This document shows, in pieces, positions 7,927-15,627 of a DNA stretch of 37,424 nt. How positions within the stretch are numbered: position 1 is the first letter of the stretch; each line of letters starts with the position of its first letter. This stretch comes from Pseudonocardia nigra (GTDB lineage: Bacteria; Actinomycetota; Actinomycetes; Mycobacteriales; Pseudonocardiaceae). The DNA lies in contig NZ_JAHKRK010000056.1 of assembly GCF_019396355.1 (NCBI RefSeq), forward strand, positions 1 to 37,424, written 5' to 3'. The notes beneath the pieces were generated by a model. That model was not told the DNA's origin and ran no database searches. It saw only the letters and a program-made list of their open reading frames with translations. The position numbers and the translations under genes were made by a program.

Positions 7927-8972
7927 GTGACCCCTCCGTACCGTCGGTTGGTGAGCCCGTTCAGCAGGGCGGCGAAGACGAGCACCGCCCCCAGGGCCAG
8001 CAGTTGGTACTGCCCGCCGGCGTTGCCGGGCACGGCGAGCAGGATCCCGGCGTTGAGCCAGACGACCAGCAGGGTCGCCAGCACCACGCCGGCCACCCGT
8101 CCGATGCCCCCGGTGATCGCCACGCCGCCGAGGACCGCGATGGTGATCGCCGGCAGGGCCATCCCGTTCCCGGAGATGCCCGCGTCGGGGCGCGCCGAGG
8201 CGAACTGGGCCACCGTCACCACGGCGACCAGCCCGGAGATCACCCCGGCCGCCAGGTAGGCGAGGAACCGGGTGCGCCGCACGTCGATGCCCGCCCACTC
8301 GGCCGCCACGTCGTTCGTACCGATCGCGTAGAGGCGGCGCCCGTAGGACGCCCTGGCCAGCAACAGCCAGACCACCACCACCGTCGGCAGCAGGAACGTG
8401 ACGATACCCAGCGGCACCCGCAGCGCGTCATCGCCGCCGACGGGCAGCGGCACCGCCTGCGCCATCGAGTACAGGTCCTGGATCGGTGGCGTGCTGATCG
8501 GCTGCTGCGCGTTGATCACGATCGCGAGCGAGGAGAACGCGTAGTACGTGGCGAGCGTCGTGATCAGCGCCGGGAAGCCGACGTACGCGACGAGGAACCC
8601 GTTCAGCGCCCCGCACAGCCCACCGAACGCCGCCGCCAGCAGCAGCGCCGGGAACAGCGGCCAGCCCCACTGACCGTGGGCGAAGCCGAAGATCATGCTG
8701 GTCAGCGAGACGATCGCGCCGACCGACAGGTCGATCCCACCGCGCCCGGAGGTAATCACCAGCAGCTCGGCCAGCCCCAGCATCACCAGCGGCACCGCAC
8801 TGATCAGCGCCAGCGACATGTAGGAGACGTCGTACGGGGCGGTCAGGTAATTGTTGCGACTCAAGGTCGTCATCGTGATCACGACGGCCGCCAGCAGCAC
8901 GCCCAGCAGCACGATCCGCTGCGTGAGCAGGGCACGCAGGAACGTGCCGAGCAGCGCCTGCGTCCGGGTCAT
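7923..8972 (-). CDS. Sugar ABC transporter permease, second of a pair
   Basis: 349 residues, RbsC family. The ATG at 8972 gives MTRTQALLGTFLRALLTQRI, a short amphipathic lead into the first helix. ITSGRGGIDLSVGAIVSLTS and ITIAVLGGVAITGGIGRV are the diagnostic family signatures. It is paired with the distinct permease at 8969-9988, so this transporter has a heterodimeric channel like LsrCD (AI-2) or RhaPQ (rhamnose), unlike the single-permease operon opposite. It overlaps that permease by 4 bp and the downstream epimerase-like gene by 4 bp. An N-terminal extension up to 10085 stays open but overlaps two genes and is rejected. Confidence 0.88.
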   Translation of the reverse strand: MTRTQALLGTFLRALLTQRIVLLGVLLAAVVITMTTLSRNNYLTAPYDVSYMSLALISAVPLVMLGLAELLVITSGRGGIDLSVGAIVSLTSMIFGFAHGQWGWPLFPALLLAAAFGGLCGALNGFLVAYVGFPALITTLATYYAFSSLAIVINAQQPISTPPIQDLYSMAQAVPLPVGGDDALRVPLGIVTFLLPTVVVVWLLLARASYGRRLYAIGTNDVAAEWAGIDVRRTRFLAYLAAGVISGLVAVVTVAQFASARPDAGISGNGMALPAITIAVLGGVAITGGIGRVAGVVLATLLVVWLNAGILLAVPGNAGGQYQLLALGAVLVFAALLNGLTNRRYGGVT

Positions 8973-9988
8973 CGCGCCCTCCTCACACGTTGGCGGAGCA
9001 GGTCCGCGCCGACGGCGACCAGGATGAAGACGCCGATGAAGAAGCTGGCGAGCTGCGACTGCCAGCCGAGCTGGGTGACCCCGGAGGTCACCGTCTGCAC
9101 GAGAAGGGCGCCCAGCACGGTCCCGAGGACCGAGCCGCGCCCACCCATGATCGACGTACCGCCGATGACGACCGCCGCGATCGCGGCCAGCTCCATGCCG
9201 GAGCCGACGTTGGGGGCGAGGGTCGAGGTGCCCTGGGCGATCACGAAGCAGGAGGCCAGTCCGGTGAGCAGGCCGGTCAGGACGTAGGCGAGCAGCACCC
9301 GGCGCTGCACCCGCACGCCTGCGAGCCGGGCGGCGTTCGCGTCCCCGCCGATCGCGTAGAAGTGCCTGCCGCCGGGGGTGTGGCGCAGGTAGTACCAGGC
9401 CAGCGCGGCGAGCAGCGCCATGAGCAGGAAGCTGTGCGGCACCAGCAGCGTGTGGCCCGCCTCGCCGCGACCGAAGACGTCCAGGGTCGGCGGGATGCCG
9501 TCCACCGTGGTGCCGCCGAAGATCTGCAGCCCGAGGAACCGGAACAGGTTCGCCGTGCCGAAGGTGATGATGATCGCGTGCACCCGCCCGTAGGCGATGA
9601 GCACGCCGTTGACCAGGCCCAGCAGGCCGCCGACCACCACCGCCAGCAACACGGCGACCGGCAGCGACACCCCGCCCTCGGCCAGCGCGCGCCCGACCAC
9701 CACCGAGCAGACCATGACCGCGCCCGCGACCGAGACGTCGATCCCGCCGGTGATGATGACGACGGTCATGCCGATGCCGATGAGGGCGACCGGCGCCATC
9801 GCCACGAGCAGCGGCACGATCGACGCGCTGGTCAGGAACGCGGGCGTCGCGAACGTCAGCGCGATCCAGAGTGCCGCGATCACGGCGATGAGGACGATCT
9901 CCTGGCCGGTGATCGGGAAGGGCAGCACCCGCCCGCGCGCGGTCGCGGTGTGCTCCGCCTCGCCCCTGCGGACCGTCACCTCGGTCAT
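8969..9988 (-). CDS. Sugar ABC transporter permease, first of a pair
   Basis: 339 residues, RbsC family. A basic, soluble N-terminus of about 25 residues is followed by roughly ten hydrophobic helices. ITGGIDVSVAGAVMVCS and AIAAVVIGGTSIMGGRGSV are the family signatures. The ATG at 9988 overlaps the stop of the ATPase gene by 4 bp (ATGA). Together with the permease at 7923-8972 it should form the channel served by the ATPase at 9985-11526. Confidence 0.9.
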   Translation of the reverse strand: MTEVTVRRGEAEHTATARGRVLPFPITGQEIVLIAVIAALWIALTFATPAFLTSASIVPLLVAMAPVALIGIGMTVVIITGGIDVSVAGAVMVCSVVVGRALAEGGVSLPVAVLLAVVVGGLLGLVNGVLIAYGRVHAIIITFGTANLFRFLGLQIFGGTTVDGIPPTLDVFGRGEAGHTLLVPHSFLLMALLAALAWYYLRHTPGGRHFYAIGGDANAARLAGVRVQRRVLLAYVLTGLLTGLASCFVIAQGTSTLAPNVGSGMELAAIAAVVIGGTSIMGGRGSVLGTVLGALLVQTVTSGVTQLGWQSQLASFFIGVFILVAVGADLLRQRVRRAR

Positions 9989-11526
9989 GTGGTCGCCCCC
10001 TCCTCGTCGAGCGCCCCGGCGGCCGCGGCCAGCACGTCGGCCTGTGTTGCGCCCGGGCCGAACTCGACGGTCGTCGTCCCGGCACGCACGACCTGCAGCC
10101 GGTCGGACACCCGGATAGCCTCGGGCAGGTCGGAGGTGACGATGAGCACGGCCGTGCCCTCCTCGGCGAGCGAGCGGACGATCCTGTGGATCTCCTCCTT
10201 GGCGCCGACGTCCACGCCCTGCGTCGGCTCCGCGAGTACCAGCACCGGCGGCCGCTCGACGAGTTGACGGGCGAGCACCACCTTCTGCGCGTTGCCGCCC
10301 GACATCGCCGAGACGGGCTGGCGCTCGTGCGGCGTCTTCACGGCCAGCCTGCTGATGAAGTCCCTGGCCACCCGCCGCTCGCGGCCGCGGTCCATCCAGA
10401 TCCCGAACCGGGTGAGCAGGGGGAGGTGCCCTACCGAGATGTTGAAGGAGATCGACTGGAAGGAGAACAGCCCCTGCTGCTTGCGGTCGGCGGGCAGCAG
10501 GGCGACCCCGAGCTTCTTGGCCTCGCGGGGCGATCGCGGGTCGACCGGCCTGCCCTCGAGCAGGATCCGGCCCGAGGTGGCCCTGCGCATCCCGTAGACG
10601 GCCTCGGCGATCTCCGCGACACCCGAGCCGACGAGCCCGTAGAGGCTCACGATCTCCCCGGGGCGCACGACCACCTCGACGTCCGCGAACGCGCCGTCGG
10701 AACCGAGCCCCTCGAGCACGAGCCGGGGTGGCGCGTCGGGCACCGCCCGGTTGCCGCCGGTCTCCTCGAGGATCCCACCGACCATGAGCTCGACGATCCG
10801 GCGCACCGACAGCTCCTCGATCGGCCAGGTGCCCACGGTCTCGCCGTCACGCATGACGGTGACCTCGGAGGCGATCGTGAACAGCTCGTCGAGGCGGTGC
10901 GAGATGTAGATGACCGACACCCCGGACGCGGCGAGCCGCCGCACGACGCCGAAGAGCACCTCGATCTCGGTGTCGGTGAGGATGGCCGACGGCTCGTCGA
11001 GGATCAGCACCTTCGCCTCGCCGCCGAGCGCCTTCGCGATCGACACCTGCTGCTTCTCGGCGATCGACAGCTCGCTCACCGGCACCGTGGCGTACCGGGC
11101 TGGCAGCCCGATCAGCTCCAGCAGCTCCACCACCCGCGCGTTCTGGGCGGCCCAGTCCACGCGTCCGCGGCGGGTGATCTCGCGGCCGGTGAAGATGTTC
11201 TCCGCTACCGTCAGGTCGGCGAACAGCTGCGGCTCCTGGTAGACGGTGGCGATGCCGAGCGCCATGGCGTCCGCGGTCGTCGAGATCGTGACCGGGGCGC
11301 CGTCGAAGGTGATCCGGCCCGCGTCGGGCGCCTCCGCCCCGGACAGGATCTTGATCAGCGTGGACTTGCCCGCGCCGTTCTCCCCCACCAGTGCGTGCAC
11401 GGTGCCGGGGCGGACCACCATGTCCGCGTTGCGGATCGCGCGGACGGCCCCGAAGCGCTTGGCGACGCCCGAGACCGACAGGCGCGCCGGTCCCGGGTCG
11501 TCGACGTCGGATCGGTCGTCGGACAT
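9985..11526 (-). CDS. Sugar ABC transporter ATPase with two nucleotide-binding domains (RhaT/LsrA-like)
   Basis: 513 residues. Domain 1 has Walker A GENGAGKST, ELSIAEKQQVSIAKAL as signature region and VLILDEPSAIL as Walker B. Domain 2 has a degenerate P-loop (GLVGSGVAE), then MSGGNAQKVVLARQL and VLAEPTQGVDVGAK. In that second Walker B the usual Asp is Ala (VLAEPT), so the second site is doubly degenerate, while the catalytic Glu stays. The ATG at 11526 shares one base with the TGA of the lipoprotein gene (TGATG), indicating translational coupling. It serves the heterodimeric permease downstream. Confidence 0.9.
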   Translation of the reverse strand: MSDDRSDVDDPGPARLSVSGVAKRFGAVRAIRNADMVVRPGTVHALVGENGAGKSTLIKILSGAEAPDAGRITFDGAPVTISTTADAMALGIATVYQEPQLFADLTVAENIFTGREITRRGRVDWAAQNARVVELLELIGLPARYATVPVSELSIAEKQQVSIAKALGGEAKVLILDEPSAILTDTEIEVLFGVVRRLAASGVSVIYISHRLDELFTIASEVTVMRDGETVGTWPIEELSVRRIVELMVGGILEETGGNRAVPDAPPRLVLEGLGSDGAFADVEVVVRPGEIVSLYGLVGSGVAEIAEAVYGMRRATSGRILLEGRPVDPRSPREAKKLGVALLPADRKQQGLFSFQSISFNISVGHLPLLTRFGIWMDRGRERRVARDFISRLAVKTPHERQPVSAMSGGNAQKVVLARQLVERPPVLVLAEPTQGVDVGAKEEIHRIVRSLAEEGTAVLIVTSDLPEAIRVSDRLQVVRAGTTTVEFGPGATQADVLAAAAGALDEEGATT

Positions 11527-12563
11527 CAGTAGTCGAAGTCGCCGGCGTTCTCGCTGGTGATCCGCAGCGGCGGTCCGAGCAGCAGCGTCTTGGACGCGGC
11601 GTCGTACTCGACCGCGGTCAGCTCGTCGCTGACCGCGTTCGTGGGCTGGAACTCGGCTCCGGAAGCGAGCTGGACCCCGGTCCATGCCGTCAGGTAGCCG
11701 AGCGCCTCGACGTCCCAGAGGATGCTCGCGCTGGACGAGCCGTCCTCAAGGTAGGGAACCATCGACTGCGGCGTGCCGAGCCCCACGGTGAATACCTGGC
11801 CGATCCGCCCGGCGTCCCGCACCGCCTGGGCCACGCCGGGCGCCGACGAGGTGCACTCCCCCACCAGGCCGGTCAGGTCGGGATGGGCGTTCATGAGGTC
11901 GGTGGCCATCTGCGTCGCCTTGGCCTGGTCCTCACCGGCGTAGACGATGTCGACGATCTCCGCCTCCGGGTACTTCTGCGCCGTGTACGCCTTCTGGACC
12001 TCGATCCACGAGTTGAGGTTCTCCGCGGTCTCGCCGCAGGAGACGATCGCGTACTTCCCCGAGCCGCCCATGGCCTCCAGCAGGGCGTCGGTGAGTGCCT
12101 GGCCGATGGCCTCCGTCGAGGCCTGGTTGACGAACACCTCCCGCACCGAGTTGGGGGCGTCGGTGTCGGAGGTGGCGACGGCGATGCCCGCGTCGGCGGC
12201 CTCCTGCATCAGCGGCGCCAGCGAGTCGGGGTCGTTGGGCGCGACGATGAGCGCGTCCACGCCCTGCTGCACGAACGAGCGGACGATGTTCGCCTGCGCC
12301 GCGGCGTCGGCCTCGACGGGGCCCTGGTAGAGCCAGTTGCAGCCCAACTCGGCGCAGGCCGCCTGCCCGCCCGTGTTCATGGCCTCGAAGTACGGGATGC
12401 CCTGCAGTTTGGGCACGAACGCGACGGTGTAGCTGTCCCCGCCGTCGGCCGAGTCGCCCGAACCGCCCGTGGCGGACCCGCCGCTGCCCTGACCGCAGCC
12501 TGCCGCGACCAGCGCGACGGCCGCGGTTGCAGCGGCGAGCATCGTGGAACGTGGTCTCCTCAT
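11526..12563 (-). CDS. Sugar ABC transporter substrate-binding lipoprotein (RhaS/LsrB-like)
   Basis: 345 residues. The signal peptide ends in LVAAGC with Cys23 as lipid anchor, then a Gly/Ser/Asp linker. The mature part starts YTVAFVPKLQGIPYFEAMNTGGQAACAELG, which is closer to autoinducer-2/rhamnose-type binders (VPKxxGxPYFxAxxxG) than to RbsB. FVQQGVDALIVAPNDPDSL and ASILWDVEALGYLTAW are further family-like stretches. The dual-permease operon and the DeoR regulator also fit the rhamnose-type layout. The ligand is not known; a deoxy-sugar or ketose would fit the epimerase-like gene. The ATG overlaps the deoR stop by 4 bp. Confidence 0.87.
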   Translation of the reverse strand: MRRPRSTMLAAATAAVALVAAGCGQGSGGSATGGSGDSADGGDSYTVAFVPKLQGIPYFEAMNTGGQAACAELGCNWLYQGPVEADAAAQANIVRSFVQQGVDALIVAPNDPDSLAPLMQEAADAGIAVATSDTDAPNSVREVFVNQASTEAIGQALTDALLEAMGGSGKYAIVSCGETAENLNSWIEVQKAYTAQKYPEAEIVDIVYAGEDQAKATQMATDLMNAHPDLTGLVGECTSSAPGVAQAVRDAGRIGQVFTVGLGTPQSMVPYLEDGSSSASILWDVEALGYLTAWTGVQLASGAEFQPTNAVSDELTAVEYDAASKTLLLGPPLRITSENAGDFDY

Positions 12564-13411
12564 TGATCACTCACTTCCTCGTGCGGGGGCTGTTTCTCGA
12601 CCTCGACGACGCGCACCGGCACCCCGGCCGCGGCGAGTGCGGCGACGACCTGCTGGTCGGCGCCCTGGTCGGTGTAGACGGCGGTGATCGCCTCGATCGG
12701 GGCGGCGGTGTGCAGCGAGAAGCCCCCGAACTTGCTGGAGTCCAGCAGGCCGTACAGCTCGCGGCAGTGCACCGCCATGTGGTGCTTGACCTGCGCCTCG
12801 TCCAGCGACATGTCCAGCAGCCCGCGCTCGGGGGAGACGGCGTGGGCGCCGAGGAAGCCCTTGGTGATCCGGCCGCGACCAGCCAGCACGTCCCCTGCGA
12901 TGCCCACCACGGACCGCGCCGACCGCCGCACGACCCCGCCCGGAACGAAGACCGTGGCGTCCGAGCGCTCCGAGAACAGCGTGGCGGTCGGCATCCCGTT
13001 GGTGATCACGACGAGCGACCGGCGGTCGAGCAGTTCCCGCGCCAGGTAGTGGCAGGTGGTGGAGGAGTCGAGGGCGATGACGTCGCCGTCCTGCACCAGC
13101 GCGGCGGCTGCCCGGGCGATCGCGACCTTGTGCTGGCGACGGGCCCGCAGCCGGGTCTCGAACGCACCCTCGTCGACGGCCCGCGCCGACACCGCCCCAC
13201 CCCGGATGCGCCGCAGTGCCGACCGCTGCTCCAGCGTCTCCAGGTCCTTGCGGATGGTGACCGCCGAGACCGAGAACCGCTCGGCAAGCTCGCTGACCAG
13301 CACCCGCCCCGTCGTGTCGAGCTCGAGCAGGATCGCCTGGGAACGGGAGTACTCATCCAGCGACGGAATGATCGACCCTCCCGACGGCGGTGACGAGAAC
13401 GACGTGCGCAC
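12560..13411 (-). CDS. DeoR/GlpR family transcriptional regulator
   Basis: About 270-283 residues. The N-terminal winged helix contains RVLVSELAERFSVSAVTIRKDLETLEQRSALRRIRGGA. The C-terminal sugar-phosphate sensor domain has VIALDSSTTCHYLA, VITNGMPTA, TKGFLGAHAVS and DEAQVKHHM. It should repress sugar genes until a phosphorylated sugar binds. It leads the minus-strand transport operon (4-bp overlap with the lipoprotein gene). The start is uncertain. GTG at 13411 adds 14 non-family residues and sits about 9 nt after the predicted transcript start. An ATT at 13369 has the strong ribosome binding site GGGAGGG at 6 nt and gives a normal family N-terminus. The coordinates use the GTG. Confidence 0.85.
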   Translation of the reverse strand: MRTSFSSPPSGGSIIPSLDEYSRSQAILLELDTTGRVLVSELAERFSVSAVTIRKDLETLEQRSALRRIRGGAVSARAVDEGAFETRLRARRQHKVAIARAAAALVQDGDVIALDSSTTCHYLARELLDRRSLVVITNGMPTATLFSERSDATVFVPGGVVRRSARSVVGIAGDVLAGRGRITKGFLGAHAVSPERGLLDMSLDEAQVKHHMAVHCRELYGLLDSSKFGGFSLHTAAPIEAITAVYTDQGADQQVVAALAAAGVPVRVVEVEKQPPHEEVSDQ

Positions 13412-13426
13412 GAACCGGCGAAGCAG

Positions 13427-13456
13427 AACGTAGGGATACGACAACAGGACCGTCAA
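13427..13456 (-). promoter_or_regulatory. Promoter of the deoR-sugar transport operon
   Basis: On the minus strand TTGACG (13456-13451), 18-nt spacer, TACGTT (13432-13427). Spacer length and element sequences match the promoter of the opposite sugar operon at 3487-3516. Confidence 0.6.
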
Positions 13457-13468
13457 CGGTCGGAAGGG

Positions 13469-13490
13469 AAGCGAAAGCACCGCGCTTTCG
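13469..13490. promoter_or_regulatory. Candidate DeoR operator, deoR promoter
   Basis: On the minus strand CTTTCGCTT (plus 13469-13477) lies 12 nt upstream of the -35 element, the same spacing as at 3466-3474. It is half of a perfect inverted repeat, CGAAAGC (13472-13478) and GCTTTCG (13484-13490) with a 5-nt centre. This suggests autoregulation. Confidence 0.6.
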
Positions 13491-13553
13491 AATGCAGGCA
13501 CTGCGCCCGCGAGTGGGCGCCTTCCGACGTCGCACGCCTGGCACCGACCCCTG

Positions 13554-14016
13554 CACCCCGCGGGTCCACCTCCCACGGTGCAGACGCCGTGCGAGGACAC
13601 CGCCCGGGGTGCGAGGAGCACCGGCACCGGTGCGAGCGTCACGACGTGCCCGGCGGGACACCACCTCACACGCTCGGTGCCGACCTCGCACCCCGCGGGG
13701 CCACCTGACGCCGTGCAAGCAGAGCGTCCAGCATGTGAAGTGCACCGGCACCGCCACGTGCAACCGGGCCGAACCGACCACCTCACACGCCCAGTGCCGA
13801 CCTCGCACCCCGCAGGCCAACCTCACACGGTGCAGACGCCGTGCGAGGACGCCGCCAGGGGGTGCGAAGACGCACCGGCACCGGCACCGGCATCGCGACC
13901 AGCGCCCGGTGCGGCCTCGCACCCTGCGGGTCCACCTCGCACGGTGCGGATCCACCTCGCACAGTGCGGGCACCGTGCGCAGACGCCTCCGGGGTGCGAC
14001 GTCCACCGCACGCAGG
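13554..14016. repeat. Complex degenerate repeat region, non-coding
   Basis: The 626 bp between deoR and the M20 gene hold no convincing gene, but this part is full of repeats built on CGCACCC / GGTGCGAG words. An identical 25-bp stretch occurs at 13574-13598 and 13826-13850. A near-identical stretch of about 36 bp is at 13661-13696 and 13778-13813. A 20-bp tandem duplication lies at 13931-13950 and 13951-13970 (18 of 20 identical), and a further 19-bp pair starts at 13554 and 13920. Many words are self-complementary, so the transcript could fold heavily. Frames stay open through it on both strands, but the predicted peptides are Arg/Cys/His-rich and unlike any family. Confidence 0.7.
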
Positions 14017-14037
14017 GTGGGCCCGACGGGGCGGGGC

Positions 14038-15273
14038 CTACGCCAGCGCCGCGAGGGCCGCGTTCACCAGCACCCGGACGCCGAAGGGGAGGGCGCGTTC
14101 GTCGAGGTCGAACGTGGGCTGGTGGATGTCGCGCATCGGGCCGTGGCCGGGCCACACCCCGAGCCGTGCCATGGCGCCGGGCACGTGCTCCAGGTACCAG
14201 GCGAAGTCCTCGCCGCCGCTAGACTGCTCGGTGCCGGTGGCGGCGTCGGGGCCGAGGACGGTGGTGGCCGCGCCGGTGAGCATGCCGGCGCTCAATGCCT
14301 CGTTGACCACCGGCGGCACGCCGCGGATGTGGTCGAGCACGTAGCCGACGCCCGTGGGTGCCAGCAGGGACGCCACCAGGGTGCGGATCTTGTCCTCGAG
14401 CTCGGCCCAGGTGGCGTGGTCGGCGGTGCGGAGCGTACCGCGCAGGACGCCGTGCTGCGGGATGGCGTTGGCGGCCTCCCCGGCCTGCACCGCGCCCCAC
14501 ACGAGGACGGTGCCCGAGCGCGGGTCGACCTGCCGGGTGAGCAGCAGGGGCAGCTGCGTGATGAGCAGCCCCATGGCCTCGACCAGGTCGGCGGTGAGGT
14601 GGGGGCGCGAGGTGTGGCCGCCGGGAGAGGTGAGGCGGAGCTCGAGCACGTCGCACGCCGACGTGATCGGCCCGACCCGGGTGCCGAGCTTGCCGACCTG
14701 CAGCCGCGGGTCGCAGTGCAGCGCGAAGATGCGCTCGACGCCCTCCATCGCACCGTCGGCGACCATGTCGATGGCGCCGCCGGGCTGCAGCTCCTCGGCG
14801 GGCTGGAAGACCAGCCGGACGCGGCCGGGCAGGTTGGGGGCGGAGGCGAGCGCGAGGCCCGCGCCGAGCAGCATCGCGGTGTGCGCGTCGTGGCCGCAGG
14901 CGTGCATCGCGCCGTCGACGGTGGACGCGAACGGCAGGCCGGTGTCCTCCTGCAGGGGCAGCGCGTCGAGGTCGGCGCGCAGGGCGACGCAGCGGTCGCC
15001 GTATCCGATGTCGCAGACGAGGCCGGTGCCGCCGGGGAGCGTGCGCGGTTCGAGACCGGCCGCCATCAGCTGCCGCGCCACCAGCTCGGTGGTGCGGTGC
15101 TCGGCGCGTGCGAGCTCGGGCACCGCGTGCACGGAGCGTCGCCAAGCCACGACGTCGGCGCGGTGCGTCGCGAGCCACGAGTCCAACCAGGCCGGGCCGC
15201 TGCCCGCGCCGAGGTCTACCACCGCGAGGTCGGTGGCCGGCACGAGATCCGTGTGCGCCTCCAGCAGGGTCAC
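14038..15273 (-). CDS. M20 family amidohydrolase (hippurate hydrolase/AmiA-like)
   Basis: 411 residues. LRADLDALPL (Asp101), MHACGHDAHTAML (Cys126, His128), FQPAEELQPGG (Glu160, Glu161), GGHTSRPH in the dimerisation lid, and SSGGEDFAWYL near the C-terminus are the metal ligands and signatures of M20D peptidases. Such enzymes cleave N-acyl amino acids or similar amides in the cytosol. The position matches amiA1/amiB1 (Rv3305c-Rv3306c) in M. tuberculosis, but only one copy is present here. The first 30 or so residues are not conserved-looking, so a later start is possible. The GTG at 15273 is used as the most upstream reasonable start. Confidence 0.87.
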   Translation of the reverse strand: MTLLEAHTDLVPATDLAVVDLGAGSGPAWLDSWLATHRADVVAWRRSVHAVPELARAEHRTTELVARQLMAAGLEPRTLPGGTGLVCDIGYGDRCVALRADLDALPLQEDTGLPFASTVDGAMHACGHDAHTAMLLGAGLALASAPNLPGRVRLVFQPAEELQPGGAIDMVADGAMEGVERIFALHCDPRLQVGKLGTRVGPITSACDVLELRLTSPGGHTSRPHLTADLVEAMGLLITQLPLLLTRQVDPRSGTVLVWGAVQAGEAANAIPQHGVLRGTLRTADHATWAELEDKIRTLVASLLAPTGVGYVLDHIRGVPPVVNEALSAGMLTGAATTVLGPDAATGTEQSSGGEDFAWYLEHVPGAMARLGVWPGHGPMRDIHQPTFDLDERALPFGVRVLVNAALAALA

Positions 15274-15301
15274 CGGACGTCACCACGCCCGGTGGTCGCG
15301 A

Positions 15302-15315
15302 AGCGACCGGTCGCT
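15302..15315. promoter_or_regulatory. Perfect 14-bp palindrome AGCGACCGGTCGCT
   Basis: It lies 29 bp upstream of the M20 start and could be an operator for that gene. It falls in the 354-bp gap 15274-15627, which otherwise holds the hairpin at 15459-15489 and the kinase -10 box. Confidence 0.35.
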
Positions 15316-15458
15316 GATCTGCGGTGCATCGGCCAATGGTGCTCACCCGGACGGCGGTGTACCAAGCCGAATCCGCTGTCTCCCGGTAACGCTCGCCGAG
15401 GGGTTGCCGACGTGCTGCGGGCGGGCATACTGGCGCTGACGAGCGGTCGGACGGTCGT

Positions 15459-15489
15459 GCGACGAACGGGTGAGCGCGCCGTTCGTCGC
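15459..15489. repeat. Perfect 11-bp inverted repeat in the M20-kinase gap
   Basis: GCGACGAACGG (15459-15469), a 9-nt loop and CCGTTCGTCGC (15479-15489). It stands between divergent genes, so it is more likely regulatory or a structured leader than a terminator. Confidence 0.4.
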
Positions 15490-15615
15490 AGGTCGTCGCG
15501 TTCATCCTGCGCCCTCACATCCGGTTACCTACCCGCTCCTGGGTCCGCTATGCGCTGCGGCAGCCGTGGTCGGTCACGATTCGGGGTCGGCAGCGCTGCG
15601 TGATCGGCGGCTCGT

Positions 15616-15621
15616 CACAAT
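15616..15621 (+). promoter_or_regulatory. Leaderless -10 box of the Ser/Thr kinase
   Basis: CACAAT ends 6 nt before the GTG at 15628; no ribosome binding site is present. Confidence 0.4.
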
Positions 15622-15627
15622 GGGTGC

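Noticed and set aside
7923..10085. A 720-codon fused permease
   Set aside because: The extension reads through two other genes in the wrong frame; the ATG at 8972 gives a normal permease.
13353..14006. Arg/Cys-rich repeat protein on the minus strand
   Set aside because: A 20-bp tandem duplication in the same block breaks the multiple-of-three spacing, no ribosome binding site is present, and composition is that of random G+C-rich frames.
13554..14016. CRISPR array
   Set aside because: Repeats differ in length and spacing, there are no uniform spacers and no cas genes.
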